Source: an uncultured Alistipes sp. (GTDB taxonomy: Bacteria > Bacteroidota > Bacteroidia > Bacteroidales > Rikenellaceae). From it: a stretch of DNA of 43,362 bases. Positions 14,891-25,113 of this stretch are shown one piece after another. Location: contig CATKXN010000008.1 in NCBI GenBank assembly GCA_949840605.1, positions 1-43,362 on the forward strand, written 5' to 3'. Below the pieces are notes generated by a model, which was given only the letters and a program-made list of their open reading frames with translations, had not been told where the DNA came from and did not search any database. Position 1 is the stretch's first letter; every line of letters starts with the position of its first letter. A program made the position numbers and the translations under genes.

Positions 14891-16099
14891 ATGAGAAGAT
14901 GTTTACCACTATGTATCTGTCTGATCGCTTTCGCGACGAGCAGTTGCGAGGATAAGACAACGGAAGAGACCGCCGACGTGATCGCTCTCTCCCGGAGTAG
15001 CGTCGCGTTCGCTACGGAAGGCGGAACGACGACCATCTCGGTAGCCAGCCCTTCGGAATGGACGGCGACCTGTCCGGACGACTGGGTGTCGCTGACGCCG
15101 GAAGACGGCCTGCTGACCATCGGCGTAAACGGGAATACGACCGACCAGGTCCGCAATTCGAAAATCACGGTGAGCACGACGGCCGACACCCGGGAAATCG
15201 TCGTGCATCAGGGTTATTCGCAAGAGAAAGTGATACTGTCGACGACCGTTTCGGATGAGATATCGTTCGACTCCGAGGGAGAGAGTTTCCTCTTTGCGGT
15301 AGTCACCAACGGACAATGGAACGCCTCGTGCGAGGCGGACTGGATCGCCGTTACGAGCGACCAGGCGACCGGAACCGTGCGGCTCGAAGCCTCTCCCAAT
15401 ACCGATTCGCACCGTACCGCGACGGTAACGATCCGCTCGAGACGCGGGACTCTGACCGAAAGCTGCGAGGTTGCCGTTTCGCAGATTTCACACGCCGAAA
15501 ATCCGTATTACAACATGTTGGGATATTACGGTCTCTACGCCGAGAACTGGTACTACGGCGGGAACCCTATCGGAGTCAGCGGTACGGGCACGTTCTGCAC
15601 CGTCGAGCAGAAAGAGTACCGCAAGAGCTTCTATATCAAAAACCTCTTTTTGGACGGCACGGTCGTCGAAGCCGCCTATGACAAAAACGACTGCACGCTG
15701 TCCATCGATCTGGGCAAGCTATGCTATACGCGCGAGATATCCTCAACGCTCACACGGTATCATTATATTACGGCCTGCAACTTACAGGCTATGAGCATGA
15801 AGAGCGGAATACTCCGGGGGAAGCTGGGCGAAGGCTACAACGACGATGCGGATCAGACGCGCAAGGCTATCCTGCTGGGACCGCTGCCCGACGGTTATAC
15901 GTCGCTGGGCGTCATCGGCATGCAGGTCGAAAACGGACAAACGAAATACATGACTTTCGGAGACCTCTACTATGCCACCGGCTCGATGTACCTCGTCGAA
16001 TGGGACAAACCCGCCGCCGAAACGAAGGTCATCCGGGCATCTTCGGGCATTGTGCCGTCAAAGGAGAACTTCCCCGTCTATCCCGTACCTAACAACTAA
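14891..16099 (+). CDS. BACON-domain surface lipoprotein
   Basis: The 402-residue protein starts with a lipoprotein signal (ATSSC, Cys 19) followed by acidic EDKTTEE, the kind of residues that in Bacteroidetes direct lipoproteins to the cell surface. Two BACON-type beta-sandwich domains follow, about 35-110 (WTATCPDDWVSLTPEDG) and 115-200 (WNASCEADWIAVTSDQATG), each with the typical W-x(4-7)-DW core and a TVTxS/Q strand end. The C-terminal half (about 205-402) is rich in Tyr and Gly and unrecognised. It is the first gene of the eight-gene cluster; the next starts 11 bases later. BACON domains usually bind glycans or mucin, or serve as spacers; the ligand is unknown. Confidence 0.85.
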   Translation: MRRCLPLCICLIAFATSSCEDKTTEETADVIALSRSSVAFATEGGTTTISVASPSEWTATCPDDWVSLTPEDGLLTIGVNGNTTDQVRNSKITVSTTADTREIVVHQGYSQEKVILSTTVSDEISFDSEGESFLFAVVTNGQWNASCEADWIAVTSDQATGTVRLEASPNTDSHRTATVTIRSRRGTLTESCEVAVSQISHAENPYYNMLGYYGLYAENWYYGGNPIGVSGTGTFCTVEQKEYRKSFYIKNLFLDGTVVEAAYDKNDCTLSIDLGKLCYTREISSTLTRYHYITACNLQAMSMKSGILRGKLGEGYNDDADQTRKAILLGPLPDGYTSLGVIGMQVENGQTKYMTFGDLYYATGSMYLVEWDKPAAETKVIRASSGIVPSKENFPVYPVPNN

Positions 16100-16110
16100 A
16101 TCGCAGACTT

Positions 16111-19100
16111 ATGAAAAGACTCCTATATATATCGGCTGTTTTGCTGTTCGGCATGACGGCCTGTACCGAGGATACCATCACCTATATCAATCCGATCCCC
16201 GGCGAAGAGCCGTCGGGAGTGATCGCCGAGCTGAGTGTCTCGTCCAAAAACACGTGGTTTACCTCCGAGGACGAACTCAATGCCGCCGTCGGGTTCAAGA
16301 GCCTGGGCGGCGAGGTCGTCGTAGACATACAGACCAACGTGGCTTGGAAATACACGGTGACGAACGGCGAATGGCTGACCGTCGAAAAAGACGATGCGGC
16401 CGATCAGCTCATCCTGAGCTGCGGAAGCAACAAGGCGGAAGAAGCGCACCGGGCGACGATCTCCATCGCCGCAGCGGACAAGAGCGTTACGATAACGGCC
16501 ACGCAGAATCCTTACGGCACGCTCGAGATACAAGCATCGCAAAATAACTTCCGGCTTCCGGCCGTCGGAGAGCTGACCGCCGAATTCGACGTACAGTCTA
16601 CCGACGAAAACTGGGTATTCGAAACGGCGGAATGTCCCTGGATGCTTCTCACGAAGGACGGCGGCAAAATTACGATCGCGCTCGACCCCAATGAAGAGAC
16701 GACGGACCGGGAACCCACGTTCCGGCTGATTGCAGGCCGCAACGCAGAAAATCCCGTTACCGAAACGGTCCGTGTTACGCAGGACCGCGCCGTATTCATC
16801 AACGTTTCATTGAAAACCGTACCTTTCTCTCCGACGCCCACCGAGGAACAGTCCCTCTCCGTCAAATCCAACTTCGACTGGGAATGGAGCGTTTCCGAAA
16901 ATTCCGATTGGCTTGCCGTCGCGAAAACCGAACAGGGTCTAACATTCTCGGCGGAAACCAATCCCGGCGAAACGTCCCGTTCCGCGACCATTACCATTAC
17001 GGCCGGCGACGGCAAAGAGAACTGCGCCGAGCAAACCGTTACCGTTTCGCAGTCCGGTCTCGACCTGAATGCCTTCATCCTCGGCATACTGGTCGACAAG
17101 AAGAACCTCTCGACTTATCTTCCCTTCGACAAGGCGATCGAAGCATCCATCGATTGGGGAGACGGAACGATCGAGGAGCACGTCACATCGCCCTATCCGC
17201 AGCACACCTATACGGATGCGGGTTACTATATCGTTTCGGTCAAGGGAAGCGTCCCGTCGATCAATTCCTACAGCATTCCCACCTATGGTCTGGGCAAACA
17301 GTTCATCGAGGTCTACAGTTGGGGGCGCACGGGAATCCGATCCATGCAGCGGGCTTTCCAGAATTGCAGCGAACTGAAACGAATCCCTTCCGACAACACC
17401 CGGGCGTTCGCCGAAGTCACCGACTTCTCCTACGCCTTCAGCGGCTGCGGCAAGCTCGAGGAGATACCCGAAGGCCTCTTCGCATACGCTGCCGGAATTA
17501 CGACCCTGCAGTGCGCATTCGACAATTGCGACTCGATCACCTCGGCACCGGCCGATCTGCTTTACAATTGTCCCAAGCTCACATCCGTACAATCCCTTTT
17601 CCGCGGTACGTCCCTCACCTCGATCGACGAGGATTTCTTCTCGCACAACACCGAACTGACCGACGCTTCGATCATCTTCTCGAGCGGCAAACTGAAAACA
17701 GTCCCGGCGAAGCTCTTCGCCAACAACCCGAGGATCACGACTTTCAACTCGTTGTTCGCCAACTCGCCGTCGTTTGAAACGGTACCCGCCGAACTGTTCG
17801 CCAACAACCCCGCCGTTACGACATTCCGCATGGTATTCCAGGGCAGCGGACTGAAGGAAATACCGGACGGACTATTCTCCGGCAATCCGGCGGTTACCAA
17901 TTTCCAGAGCGCTTTCAGCAAGACGTCCGTACACAGCATTCCGGCCGACCTGTTCTCCGGCTGCGACAGGGTAACCACTTTCCGGGCTTGTTTCTCCGGG
18001 TGTACCCAGTTGCAGAATGTTCCGGCCGACCTGTTCCGCAAATCGGGCGCGATGTCCACGGCCACCGAATTCTACGGCATTTTCCAGGACTGTTCGTCGC
18101 TGACCGAAATTCCTGCCGGCATTTTCGACGGATTCGCCAAAGTCTCCGAATTCTCCAACGCCTTCAACGGCTGTACGTCGCTTCAGACGCTGCCCGCCGG
18201 TCTTTTTGCCACCAATACCGCCGTAACGAAGTTCGCCAACGTTTTCGGCGGCTGCACGTCCCTGCGGAACATTCCCGAAGGCATGCTGAGCGGATTGAAC
18301 CGGGTGACGTCGTTTTCGGGGCTCTTCTCGGGATGTACGGGCATCGAAGAGATCGGTCCCGACATGCTCGCCGGCTGCAATGCGCTCACGAACATATCCT
18401 CGATGTTCAAAGGCTGCTCCAATCTGCGCACCGTATCGGCCGATGCGTTCGCAGGAGCGGTCCGGATCACATCGATCGCCAGCTTGTTCGAGAACTGTAC
18501 GCAGCTCGAGCAGGTTCCCGAAGGTATTTTCGACGATCTGACGGCGCTGACCACTGCGACCAACGTATTCGCGGGATCGGGAATCCGAACCGTTCCGGCC
18601 AGGCTTTTCGCCAGGAACGTCAAGGTGTCGAGCTTCAGCAAGCTTTTCATGGGCTGCGCCTCCCTGACCGAACTGCCCGACGGCCTTTTCGCCTCGAACT
18701 CCGCGGTTACGACCTATACCAGCGCGATCGAAGCGTGCCCGGCGCTCGAACGGATCGGCGTACTTTTCGGTCCGAACACCAAAGCCGCCAAATGCGACCG
18801 GCTCTTTGCCGAATGCGCTGCGCTCAAAAGCATTCCGTCCGGAATCTTCGACGGACTGACCGGAGCGACGACTTTCCTGAACGCCTTCCTGAACTGTACG
18901 GCGCTGGAAACCATACCGGCGGGTCTGTTCGCCCGGAACAGCGCCGTTACGACCGTCGCGACCTGTTTCAAGGGTTGTACCTCGCTCAAAAGCGTGCCGT
19001 CGCAGCTGTTCGAAGCCAACACCAAGACCAAGACCTTGACGGAGATGTTCTCCGGGTGTTCGTCCATCGAAAGCATTGCCGCCGATGCCTTCGCAGGGCT

Positions 19101-19644
19101 TGACGGCACGTCGTTGAACTTTCAGAAGACATTCCTGGACTGCACCTCGCTGCGGGAAATTCCGGACGGGTTGTTCAAGAGCACGAACATCTCGACCTAC
19201 ACCAGTCTTTTCGCAGGTTGCACGGGACTCCTGCGGGTCGGGTCGGAGGTCTTCAACTGCGCTTCTGCGACCACATTAAGCTCGGTGTTCGACGGATGTA
19301 CGTCACTCCAAACGGTCGGAGAGAAAATGCTGATCGAGCCCGTAAAACTGACCGCCACCACGAACCTTTTCCGCAACTGCACCTCCCTGAAAAGCGTGCC
19401 GGCGAATATTTTCGACGAAGCCGTGAAACTCAAGACGCTGACCTCCACGTTCCAGAACTGCTCGTCGCTCGAAGGCGAATCGCCCTTTACGGTCATCGGA
19501 GGGGTGAAATATCACCTTTACGAGCGTACGGCCGAGAATGCCGCGGCGACCGGGTTCGTGGCGATCACCGGTTCCAAAAATTGTTTCACGGGGTGTACGA
19601 AACTCTCCGACTACGACAAGATACCCGCTGCATGGAAGGAATAG
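16111..19644 (+). CDS. Large surface lipoprotein: BACON domains, PKD-like domain and 26 leucine-rich-like repeats
   Basis: The 1177-residue protein has a lipobox (GMTAC, Cys 18). Three BACON-like domains lie at about 35-125, 130-220 and 225-315 (cores WKYTVTNGEWLTVEKDD, WVFETAECPWMLLTKDG, WEWSVSENSDWLAVAKTEQG). A PKD-like domain covers about 318-390 (SIDWGDGTIEEH, HTYTDAGYYIVSVKG). From about residue 415 to 1115 there are 26 repeats of 26-28 residues plus a partial one, with consensus F-x-G-C-T-S-L-x-x-I-P-x-G-L-F-x-x-N-x-x-V-T-x-F-x-x-x. This resembles BspA-type leucine-rich repeats/DUF285 repeats, which mediate adhesion to host or bacterial partners. The C-terminus is a short non-repeat cap. 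Function as an adhesin or ligand-binding surface protein is inferred. Confidence 0.85.
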   Translation: MKRLLYISAVLLFGMTACTEDTITYINPIPGEEPSGVIAELSVSSKNTWFTSEDELNAAVGFKSLGGEVVVDIQTNVAWKYTVTNGEWLTVEKDDAADQLILSCGSNKAEEAHRATISIAAADKSVTITATQNPYGTLEIQASQNNFRLPAVGELTAEFDVQSTDENWVFETAECPWMLLTKDGGKITIALDPNEETTDREPTFRLIAGRNAENPVTETVRVTQDRAVFINVSLKTVPFSPTPTEEQSLSVKSNFDWEWSVSENSDWLAVAKTEQGLTFSAETNPGETSRSATITITAGDGKENCAEQTVTVSQSGLDLNAFILGILVDKKNLSTYLPFDKAIEASIDWGDGTIEEHVTSPYPQHTYTDAGYYIVSVKGSVPSINSYSIPTYGLGKQFIEVYSWGRTGIRSMQRAFQNCSELKRIPSDNTRAFAEVTDFSYAFSGCGKLEEIPEGLFAYAAGITTLQCAFDNCDSITSAPADLLYNCPKLTSVQSLFRGTSLTSIDEDFFSHNTELTDASIIFSSGKLKTVPAKLFANNPRITTFNSLFANSPSFETVPAELFANNPAVTTFRMVFQGSGLKEIPDGLFSGNPAVTNFQSAFSKTSVHSIPADLFSGCDRVTTFRACFSGCTQLQNVPADLFRKSGAMSTATEFYGIFQDCSSLTEIPAGIFDGFAKVSEFSNAFNGCTSLQTLPAGLFATNTAVTKFANVFGGCTSLRNIPEGMLSGLNRVTSFSGLFSGCTGIEEIGPDMLAGCNALTNISSMFKGCSNLRTVSADAFAGAVRITSIASLFENCTQLEQVPEGIFDDLTALTTATNVFAGSGIRTVPARLFARNVKVSSFSKLFMGCASLTELPDGLFASNSAVTTYTSAIEACPALERIGVLFGPNTKAAKCDRLFAECAALKSIPSGIFDGLTGATTFLNAFLNCTALETIPAGLFARNSAVTTVATCFKGCTSLKSVPSQLFEANTKTKTLTEMFSGCSSIESIAADAFAGLDGTSLNFQKTFLDCTSLREIPDGLFKSTNISTYTSLFAGCTGLLRVGSEVFNCASATTLSSVFDGCTSLQTVGEKMLIEPVKLTATTNLFRNCTSLKSVPANIFDEAVKLKTLTSTFQNCSSLEGESPFTVIGGVKYHLYERTAENAAATGFVAITGSKNCFTGCTKLSDYDKIPAAWKE

Positions 19645-19668
19645 CACAATAAACAACGATCCGGAACT

Positions 19669-21192
19669 ATGAAAAATACGATTATATATACCATGACAGC
19701 GTCGCTGGCACTCCTGCTGACGGCCTGCACTGAAACCACCGAGATTCGACCCACCGGGGATGACACGAAAACCTTCATCGATGTTTCGAGCGAGAAGGTG
19801 GTCTTCGACGCGGACGGCGGCAGCGTGGCGATCGTCGTAGCGACCAATGCAAAAGACTGGGAGTACGACAGCCAGGGAGACTGGTTCTCCGTTACGCGGC
19901 AAGACGACAATACGCTGTTGGTCGACGCCTCGATCAATGCGGGCGCCGCGACTCTGACCGGCAGGATCGCCGTGAGCTGCATGTCGGATGAAGCGTCCCT
20001 CACGCAGGAGATCGCAATCGTACAGCGGGCCGAACGGAGCGTCGACCTCAGCGCCGCCGGCAGGGCCAACTGCTACATCGCCCGGACGGGCGGCGTCTAC
20101 AAATTCGACGCAACGGTCAAGGGTAACGGCGGCGGCGACGGCCGCAGCGAATATGCCGAAGCCTACGGGCTGTCGATCGAGGGAGCCGCATACGCCGACC
20201 TGCTTTGGGAATCGCGCCACGACGGCGACAAAACCATGTCGTGCGAAATCATCGACGGTTCTCCGGTCTACAGGGGCGGCTACGTGAGTTTCTCGACCGG
20301 ACGTTCCGAAGGAAATGCCGTGATCGCACTGAAGGATATCAACGACAACATCCTCTGGAGCTGGCATATCTGGGTCTGCGACAATGAAATAACCACGCAT
20401 GACCACATCGATTCGGAAGGCAATGTCGCCGCCCGGATCATGGACCGCAACCTCGGAGCGCTGAACAATACCCCGATGGATGTCGGCAACCGGGGTATGT
20501 TTTACGAGTGGGGCCGCAAGGACCCGTTCCTGCCCACACGCTCCCCCTATTACGCCGACACGGACGGCAACAACCTCCCGGCATACAACAAGGAGAATAC
20601 ATCCGTCGGCAACGGGAGCGGAACCTGGATTTACAACGGAAGCGCGCGCATACTTCCCACGCCTCCGGGCAACATTCCTTTTACGGTGCAGCATCCGATG
20701 ACCTACCTTCAGGTATCCGGCCACGGCGATTGGTACTGCTACGGGGGTCAGGACGAGGCAGCCACCCATCCGGGATTATGGGGCGACAAAAAAACCATTT
20801 TCGATCCCTGTCCTCCCGGATACAAGGTCCCGGGAGCCGATCTATACGGTATCCCAGCGGGTAATTCGTCCATCAGTACGGGCGGTTCTCCCGACGAGTA
20901 CGACGAAAACGGCTTGAGCGACAGCTATTATTGGAACGCCTGCAAAGACCTGGGGCGCTGCTGGAGAAATACGGGCGATTATTATCCGATGGTCGGCAAT
21001 ATCTATTATTCCGACTACCTCGATATCACCATCAGCAACTACTCGGGCGGTATGGCGTTTTACTGGACCAGTCAGGAGTCGGCCGACATGACCAAATCGT
21101 CGGCTTACTACCTGCGGTTCAATCGAAACTGGTGTTACTGCCAGCTCGGAGCACACGACTGTGCGGCACAGATTCGCTGCGTAAAGGAGTAA
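19669..21192 (+). CDS. BACON lipoprotein with a FISUMP-like C-terminal domain
   Basis: The 507-residue protein has a lipobox (LLTAC, Cys 20) and one BACON-like domain (about 35-120, WEYDSQGDWFSVTRQDDN). The C-terminal 270 residues look like the 'Fibrobacter succinogenes major paralogous' (FISUMP) domain. Typical blocks are RIMDRNLGALNNTPMD, GMFYEWGRKDPF, DPCPPGYKVPG, FYWTSQESAD and the closing AQIRCVKE. That domain is found in many surface proteins of Bacteroidetes and Fibrobacteres and has a C-type-lectin-like look; its ligand is not established. It is 24 bases after the repeat protein and 21 bases before the protease gene. Confidence 0.85.
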   Translation: MKNTIIYTMTASLALLLTACTETTEIRPTGDDTKTFIDVSSEKVVFDADGGSVAIVVATNAKDWEYDSQGDWFSVTRQDDNTLLVDASINAGAATLTGRIAVSCMSDEASLTQEIAIVQRAERSVDLSAAGRANCYIARTGGVYKFDATVKGNGGGDGRSEYAEAYGLSIEGAAYADLLWESRHDGDKTMSCEIIDGSPVYRGGYVSFSTGRSEGNAVIALKDINDNILWSWHIWVCDNEITTHDHIDSEGNVAARIMDRNLGALNNTPMDVGNRGMFYEWGRKDPFLPTRSPYYADTDGNNLPAYNKENTSVGNGSGTWIYNGSARILPTPPGNIPFTVQHPMTYLQVSGHGDWYCYGGQDEAATHPGLWGDKKTIFDPCPPGYKVPGADLYGIPAGNSSISTGGSPDEYDENGLSDSYYWNACKDLGRCWRNTGDYYPMVGNIYYSDYLDITISNYSGGMAFYWTSQESADMTKSSAYYLRFNRNWCYCQLGAHDCAAQIRCVKE

Positions 21193-21213
21193 AATATCAA
21201 AACAACGACGTTT

Positions 21214-23130
21214 ATGAAACATATCATTCAATCGCTGCTTCTCGCGGCCCTCGTGCTGGGAGCGGCATCGTGCGCCAGGGACGATGCGGAGAGCCGCGGC
21301 GGCGACACCGCAGGCCCCGTCATCGTGAACGCTTCCGCGGCGGCAATCGACGGCGAGATTATCCTGAAATTCAAGGCCGAGGCATCCGGCCCTGTGGAGA
21401 AAACACGCGCGGCGGGCAGCCGGACGGCGAACAGCGGCATCGACGAAATCGACCGCATACTCACATCGGCCGGAACGGTCCGGTTCGAACGGCTGTTCCC
21501 CTCGGGCGGCCGCTTCGAGGAGCGCACCCGACGGGAGGGACTGCACCTGTGGTACTACGTGCAGTACGACCCGTCGGTTCCGACCTCCGAAATGGCCCGA
21601 ATGCTCTCGGCCTGCAAGGACATCGACATTATCGAATACTCGCTGCCGGCCGTATCGTCGGACTACAGTCGGGTGTCCGTTCCGGTCCTGACGCCGGCCG
21701 CGACGCGCGCCATCGGCGACGAGGTGCGCGACGTGCCGTTCCCGTTCAACGAAAGCGAACGTTCGCGGATTTTGCAGTGGCACTATAACAACACCGGCAA
21801 CGTCTATTCGCAGACGACCCGGCTGGGGGCCGACGCCAACGTCTACGCCGCATGGCAGCTCGCCCAGGGCAATCCCGACGTGATCGTAGCCGTCATAGAC
21901 CAGGGCGTGAAATACGACCACGAAGACCTTGCCGCCAATATGTGGATCAACCGGGACGAAATCCCCGGCAACGGCATCGACGACGACGGCAACGGTTATG
22001 TCGACGACGTATACGGTTTCAATTTCACCAACAACACGGGCGAACTGAATTTCTCGCAGGAACTGATGCATGGCACGCACGTGGCCGGCACGGTAGCCGC
22101 CGTGAACAACAACGGCATCGGCGTATGCGGCGTGGCGGGAGGATCGGGCCGCGGCGACGGCGTGCGTATCATGTCGTGCGAAATACTCGGCAAATCCGAA
22201 TCGGGCTCCTCGGGCGCCGGCCTGTCAGGCCAGATCCGCGCCATCAAATATGCGGCCGACAACGGCGCCGTGATCTGCCAGAACAGCTGGGGCTACCCGG
22301 CCGGCTCGATTGCCGACACCGACTGGAAAAACGGCTCCTATTCGGCCATCTCCCGGGCCATCGAATATTTCAACAAATACGCGGGAATGGATGAGCACGG
22401 CAACCAGGAAGGCCCGATGGCCGGCGGCATCGTCATCTTCGCCGCCGGAAACGACGCCTCGAACGAAAGCACCTACCCCGCCGCCGACCCCAACGTGGTA
22501 AGCGTCGGAGCCCTGAGTTTCAAGGGCACTCCGGCCTACTACACCAACTACGGCAAATGGGTGTCGATGTCCGCACCGGGCGGCGACCAGATGCTGAGCA
22601 ACGCCTACGGCGGCGTGTACAGCACGAGTGTCGCCGAGGACGGCGGCTCGGCCTACGAAAGCATCCAGGGCACTTCAATGGCCTGTCCCCACGTATCGGG
22701 CGCCTGCGCTCTGGCCGTTTCCTACTATTACGGCGCGGAGAAGCGCAAGGGCCTGACCAGCGAGATGCTCCGCCAGGCATTGTTGAGCAGCACCCGGCCC
22801 GTCGACCGCTTCTGCACCGGCAACCATGCCGGTTATGCCGGGATGATGGGCATCGGATGCCTCGACACCTACCGACTGCTGCTGACCGTCGCCCGAATGG
22901 ACGGCATCCCGGCCCAGAAAGTCGCGGCCGGCGAGACGGTGAGCCTCGATCTGGGCGGCTATTTTCTCGCCACCAACGTGCTGGGATACACGATTTCCGA
23001 TTCCGACATCGTGGCAGTTACGCTTCAGGGCGGCGTCATGCGGATCACAGGCATCCGGAAAGGCCGCGCGACGATCATCGTGTCGGACGGAGCAGCTATC
23101 CGCAAGCCGATCGAGGTAACCGTCGAATGA
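21214..23130 (+). CDS. Surface-anchored subtilisin-like serine protease (S8)
   Basis: The 638-residue lipoprotein (GAASC, Cys 20, followed by RDDAES) carries a subtilase core. The triad is visible: D229 in VIAVIDQG, H286 in HGTHVAG and S488 in GTSMACPHVSG. The oxyanion-hole Asn is probably N412 in FAAGNDASNES. Before the core, about 45-165 forms an inhibitor-like propeptide region (EIDRILTSAGTVRFERLF and a YYVQYD strand). After it, about 560-638 is a small Ig-like domain ending IEVTVE. Length and architecture are usual for Bacteroidales subtilases. Its place between BACON/FISUMP lipoproteins and a SusC/SusD pair suggests that it cuts a protein or glycoprotein substrate at the cell surface or matures a partner lipoprotein. 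Confidence 0.93.
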   Translation: MKHIIQSLLLAALVLGAASCARDDAESRGGDTAGPVIVNASAAAIDGEIILKFKAEASGPVEKTRAAGSRTANSGIDEIDRILTSAGTVRFERLFPSGGRFEERTRREGLHLWYYVQYDPSVPTSEMARMLSACKDIDIIEYSLPAVSSDYSRVSVPVLTPAATRAIGDEVRDVPFPFNESERSRILQWHYNNTGNVYSQTTRLGADANVYAAWQLAQGNPDVIVAVIDQGVKYDHEDLAANMWINRDEIPGNGIDDDGNGYVDDVYGFNFTNNTGELNFSQELMHGTHVAGTVAAVNNNGIGVCGVAGGSGRGDGVRIMSCEILGKSESGSSGAGLSGQIRAIKYAADNGAVICQNSWGYPAGSIADTDWKNGSYSAISRAIEYFNKYAGMDEHGNQEGPMAGGIVIFAAGNDASNESTYPAADPNVVSVGALSFKGTPAYYTNYGKWVSMSAPGGDQMLSNAYGGVYSTSVAEDGGSAYESIQGTSMACPHVSGACALAVSYYYGAEKRKGLTSEMLRQALLSSTRPVDRFCTGNHAGYAGMMGIGCLDTYRLLLTVARMDGIPAQKVAAGETVSLDLGGYFLATNVLGYTISDSDIVAVTLQGGVMRITGIRKGRATIIVSDGAAIRKPIEVTVE

Positions 23131-23162
23131 CCTATTAACTAACGCAAAATAAAAGCATATAT

Positions 23163-25103
23163 ATGAAAACCTTTTACAGATACGCGGCCCTCGTTGCGGG
23201 CAGCCTGCTCGGGCTGTGCGGCTGTTCGTCGGACGACGACGTTCCGGTAAAGGACGGCACGGCGCCGCTGCCCCGGCCGCAGGTTATGGTCAGCGACCTG
23301 ACGACTACCGGATTCACCCTCCGCTGGGAACCCGTGGAGGGCGGGGCTTCCTACGTCTATACGTTCGACGGAGGCGAAGAAACCGCTCTCACCGAGTGCC
23401 GGCTGGCATTCGGCGAATTGGAACGCCGGAAAGAATACGTCGTTGCCGTCAAGGCCGTACCGCGTTTCCGGGACGAAAATTCGGAATCCGCCTACAGCTA
23501 TATCCACGTCCTGACCGACGACCTCGAGCAGCTCCCGCAGCCCCGGCTGACACTCGGCTGCGCCTACGCTTCGAAAACACTCATCAGCTGGACGGAAGTA
23601 CCTGAAACAACGCTCTACGAATACACGATCGACGGAAAGACCTACACCACCTCCGAGCGCATGGTCTCGCTGACCAACCTCGCGAAAGACCGGGCCTATA
23701 CGTTTTCGCTCCGGGCGATGACATCCGACGCGACGCGCTTCACCAATTCGGAGATCGCCGAGCTGCCGTTCACCACTTCGGCCGACGACATCCCGCCGAT
23801 CATCATCGCTCCGACGCTGGTTATTTCCGACGCCGTGAAGTTCGACATCTACGCCGCAGGCGACAAGACCTACTATTACGAAATCCTGCCGGCCACGACT
23901 TTCATCAAATTTACGCCCGAGGATCTCATGGAGGCTTTTCAGTCGTACATCGTCGAATATGCGCGAAAGCAGGGCATCAGTCTTCAGCTGGCCATGGCTT
24001 CGCTGCTCAAGTCGGGAACGCAAACGCTCCAAGTCACGGGTCTCACCCCCGAGCTGAGTTATGTAATCTTCGCATTCGGAATGAATCTCAAGGGTGAAAT
24101 CACCTCCGGGCTGGCCTCTTCGACCATCAAAACGACTGCCGACGGCTATTCCGACGGTCCGAACTACGGTGGAAGCGACTGGTTCACACAAAGGTTCTTC
24201 ATCTCCAACGCGTATGCCGTGACGGGTTATACCTGGACCAATTCGGTCATCACCTACTGGAAAGGCGACGACGTGGCGGATATCCGCTACCGCACGTTCA
24301 GCACGTCGCTCTTCAACCAGCTGTTTCCCGACCCGAACGACAAGCAGGCGATCGTCGCATTCCTGAAAGACCCCGATTACGGCATGCAGTTCAATCCCGA
24401 ACTGATCGCGGGAACCGTCAACGGGCCCAACGGCAATACGCTGATTACGGCGGCCAATGCGGGCACGTCCTATACGGCGCTTACTTTGGCGATCTCGACC
24501 GGAGGCGAGGAAACGCTCTGCGTCAATTCGGCGACGACCAAAGTGAGTTCGACGGCCGCCGCATGGTTCCAGGCTTCGGCTGTCAAGGGAAGCGGTTACG
24601 GCCCGACACACAATACGTTCGCCGGCGTCTTGAAAGGCATCGACGTGGCCGCGATTCGGTATGCCGTCTTCCCGTCGAGCTCCATCGCAGGCATCGACAC
24701 TTCGAAATACCCGGCCGTAATCGAGGATTACGGACATGACCTCAGCGCCGAGAATATTCCCTATGTCAACGGAAACGGACTGGCGCTCCTGATAGGCGGA
24801 GAGGGCTCCAGTGTCGTGCCGGAAACATCCTATACCTTCATGGCGACGGCCACCAACACATTCGGAGACAAGATCACCCGATGGGGATCGGTTACCACGG
24901 ACAAGGCTCCTGCGGCAACCGCCGCGACGACACGCGCCCGTGCGGCAGGCAATTCCGCCGACCGGCTCCGGTCGCTGACCGGGAGGCCGATCGCCGACCC
25001 CGAAAAGTTCATTTATCCGATGGAAAGTTTCCCGCTGCCTGCCGACGCACGGCCGGAAGGCGATTTCTGGACCATCATTCACAACACTCACAACATTAAA
25101 TAA
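23163..25103 (+). CDS. Fibronectin type III-containing surface lipoprotein
   Basis: The 646-residue protein has a lipobox (LCGC, Cys 21) followed by SSDDD. Two fibronectin III-like domains follow at about 40-118 (TTGFTLRWEPVEGGASYVY) and 125-205 (TLISWTEVPETTLYEYTIDG). From about 215 on there are two similar long modules, each beginning with a proline-rich hinge and a 'Y-x-F-A' strand pair, which I do not recognise. The C-terminus is low in hydrophobicity (RARAAGNSADRLRS). It is the last lipoprotein before susC, 10 bases upstream. The ATG at 23163 follows AT-rich ATATAT, a common start context here. A role in binding the substrate of the following SusC is inferred. Confidence 0.8.
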   Translation: MKTFYRYAALVAGSLLGLCGCSSDDDVPVKDGTAPLPRPQVMVSDLTTTGFTLRWEPVEGGASYVYTFDGGEETALTECRLAFGELERRKEYVVAVKAVPRFRDENSESAYSYIHVLTDDLEQLPQPRLTLGCAYASKTLISWTEVPETTLYEYTIDGKTYTTSERMVSLTNLAKDRAYTFSLRAMTSDATRFTNSEIAELPFTTSADDIPPIIIAPTLVISDAVKFDIYAAGDKTYYYEILPATTFIKFTPEDLMEAFQSYIVEYARKQGISLQLAMASLLKSGTQTLQVTGLTPELSYVIFAFGMNLKGEITSGLASSTIKTTADGYSDGPNYGGSDWFTQRFFISNAYAVTGYTWTNSVITYWKGDDVADIRYRTFSTSLFNQLFPDPNDKQAIVAFLKDPDYGMQFNPELIAGTVNGPNGNTLITAANAGTSYTALTLAISTGGEETLCVNSATTKVSSTAAAWFQASAVKGSGYGPTHNTFAGVLKGIDVAAIRYAVFPSSSIAGIDTSKYPAVIEDYGHDLSAENIPYVNGNGLALLIGGEGSSVVPETSYTFMATATNTFGDKITRWGSVTTDKAPAATAATTRARAAGNSADRLRSLTGRPIADPEKFIYPMESFPLPADARPEGDFWTIIHNTHNIK

Positions 25104-25113
25104 GAGTTATTCC

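Noticed and set aside
17355..19480. Regular DNA repeats that might suggest a CRISPR array or satellite
   Set aside because: The repeats are conserved at protein level with a 27-residue period in one open frame and diverge at DNA level; there is no constant repeat with unique spacers.
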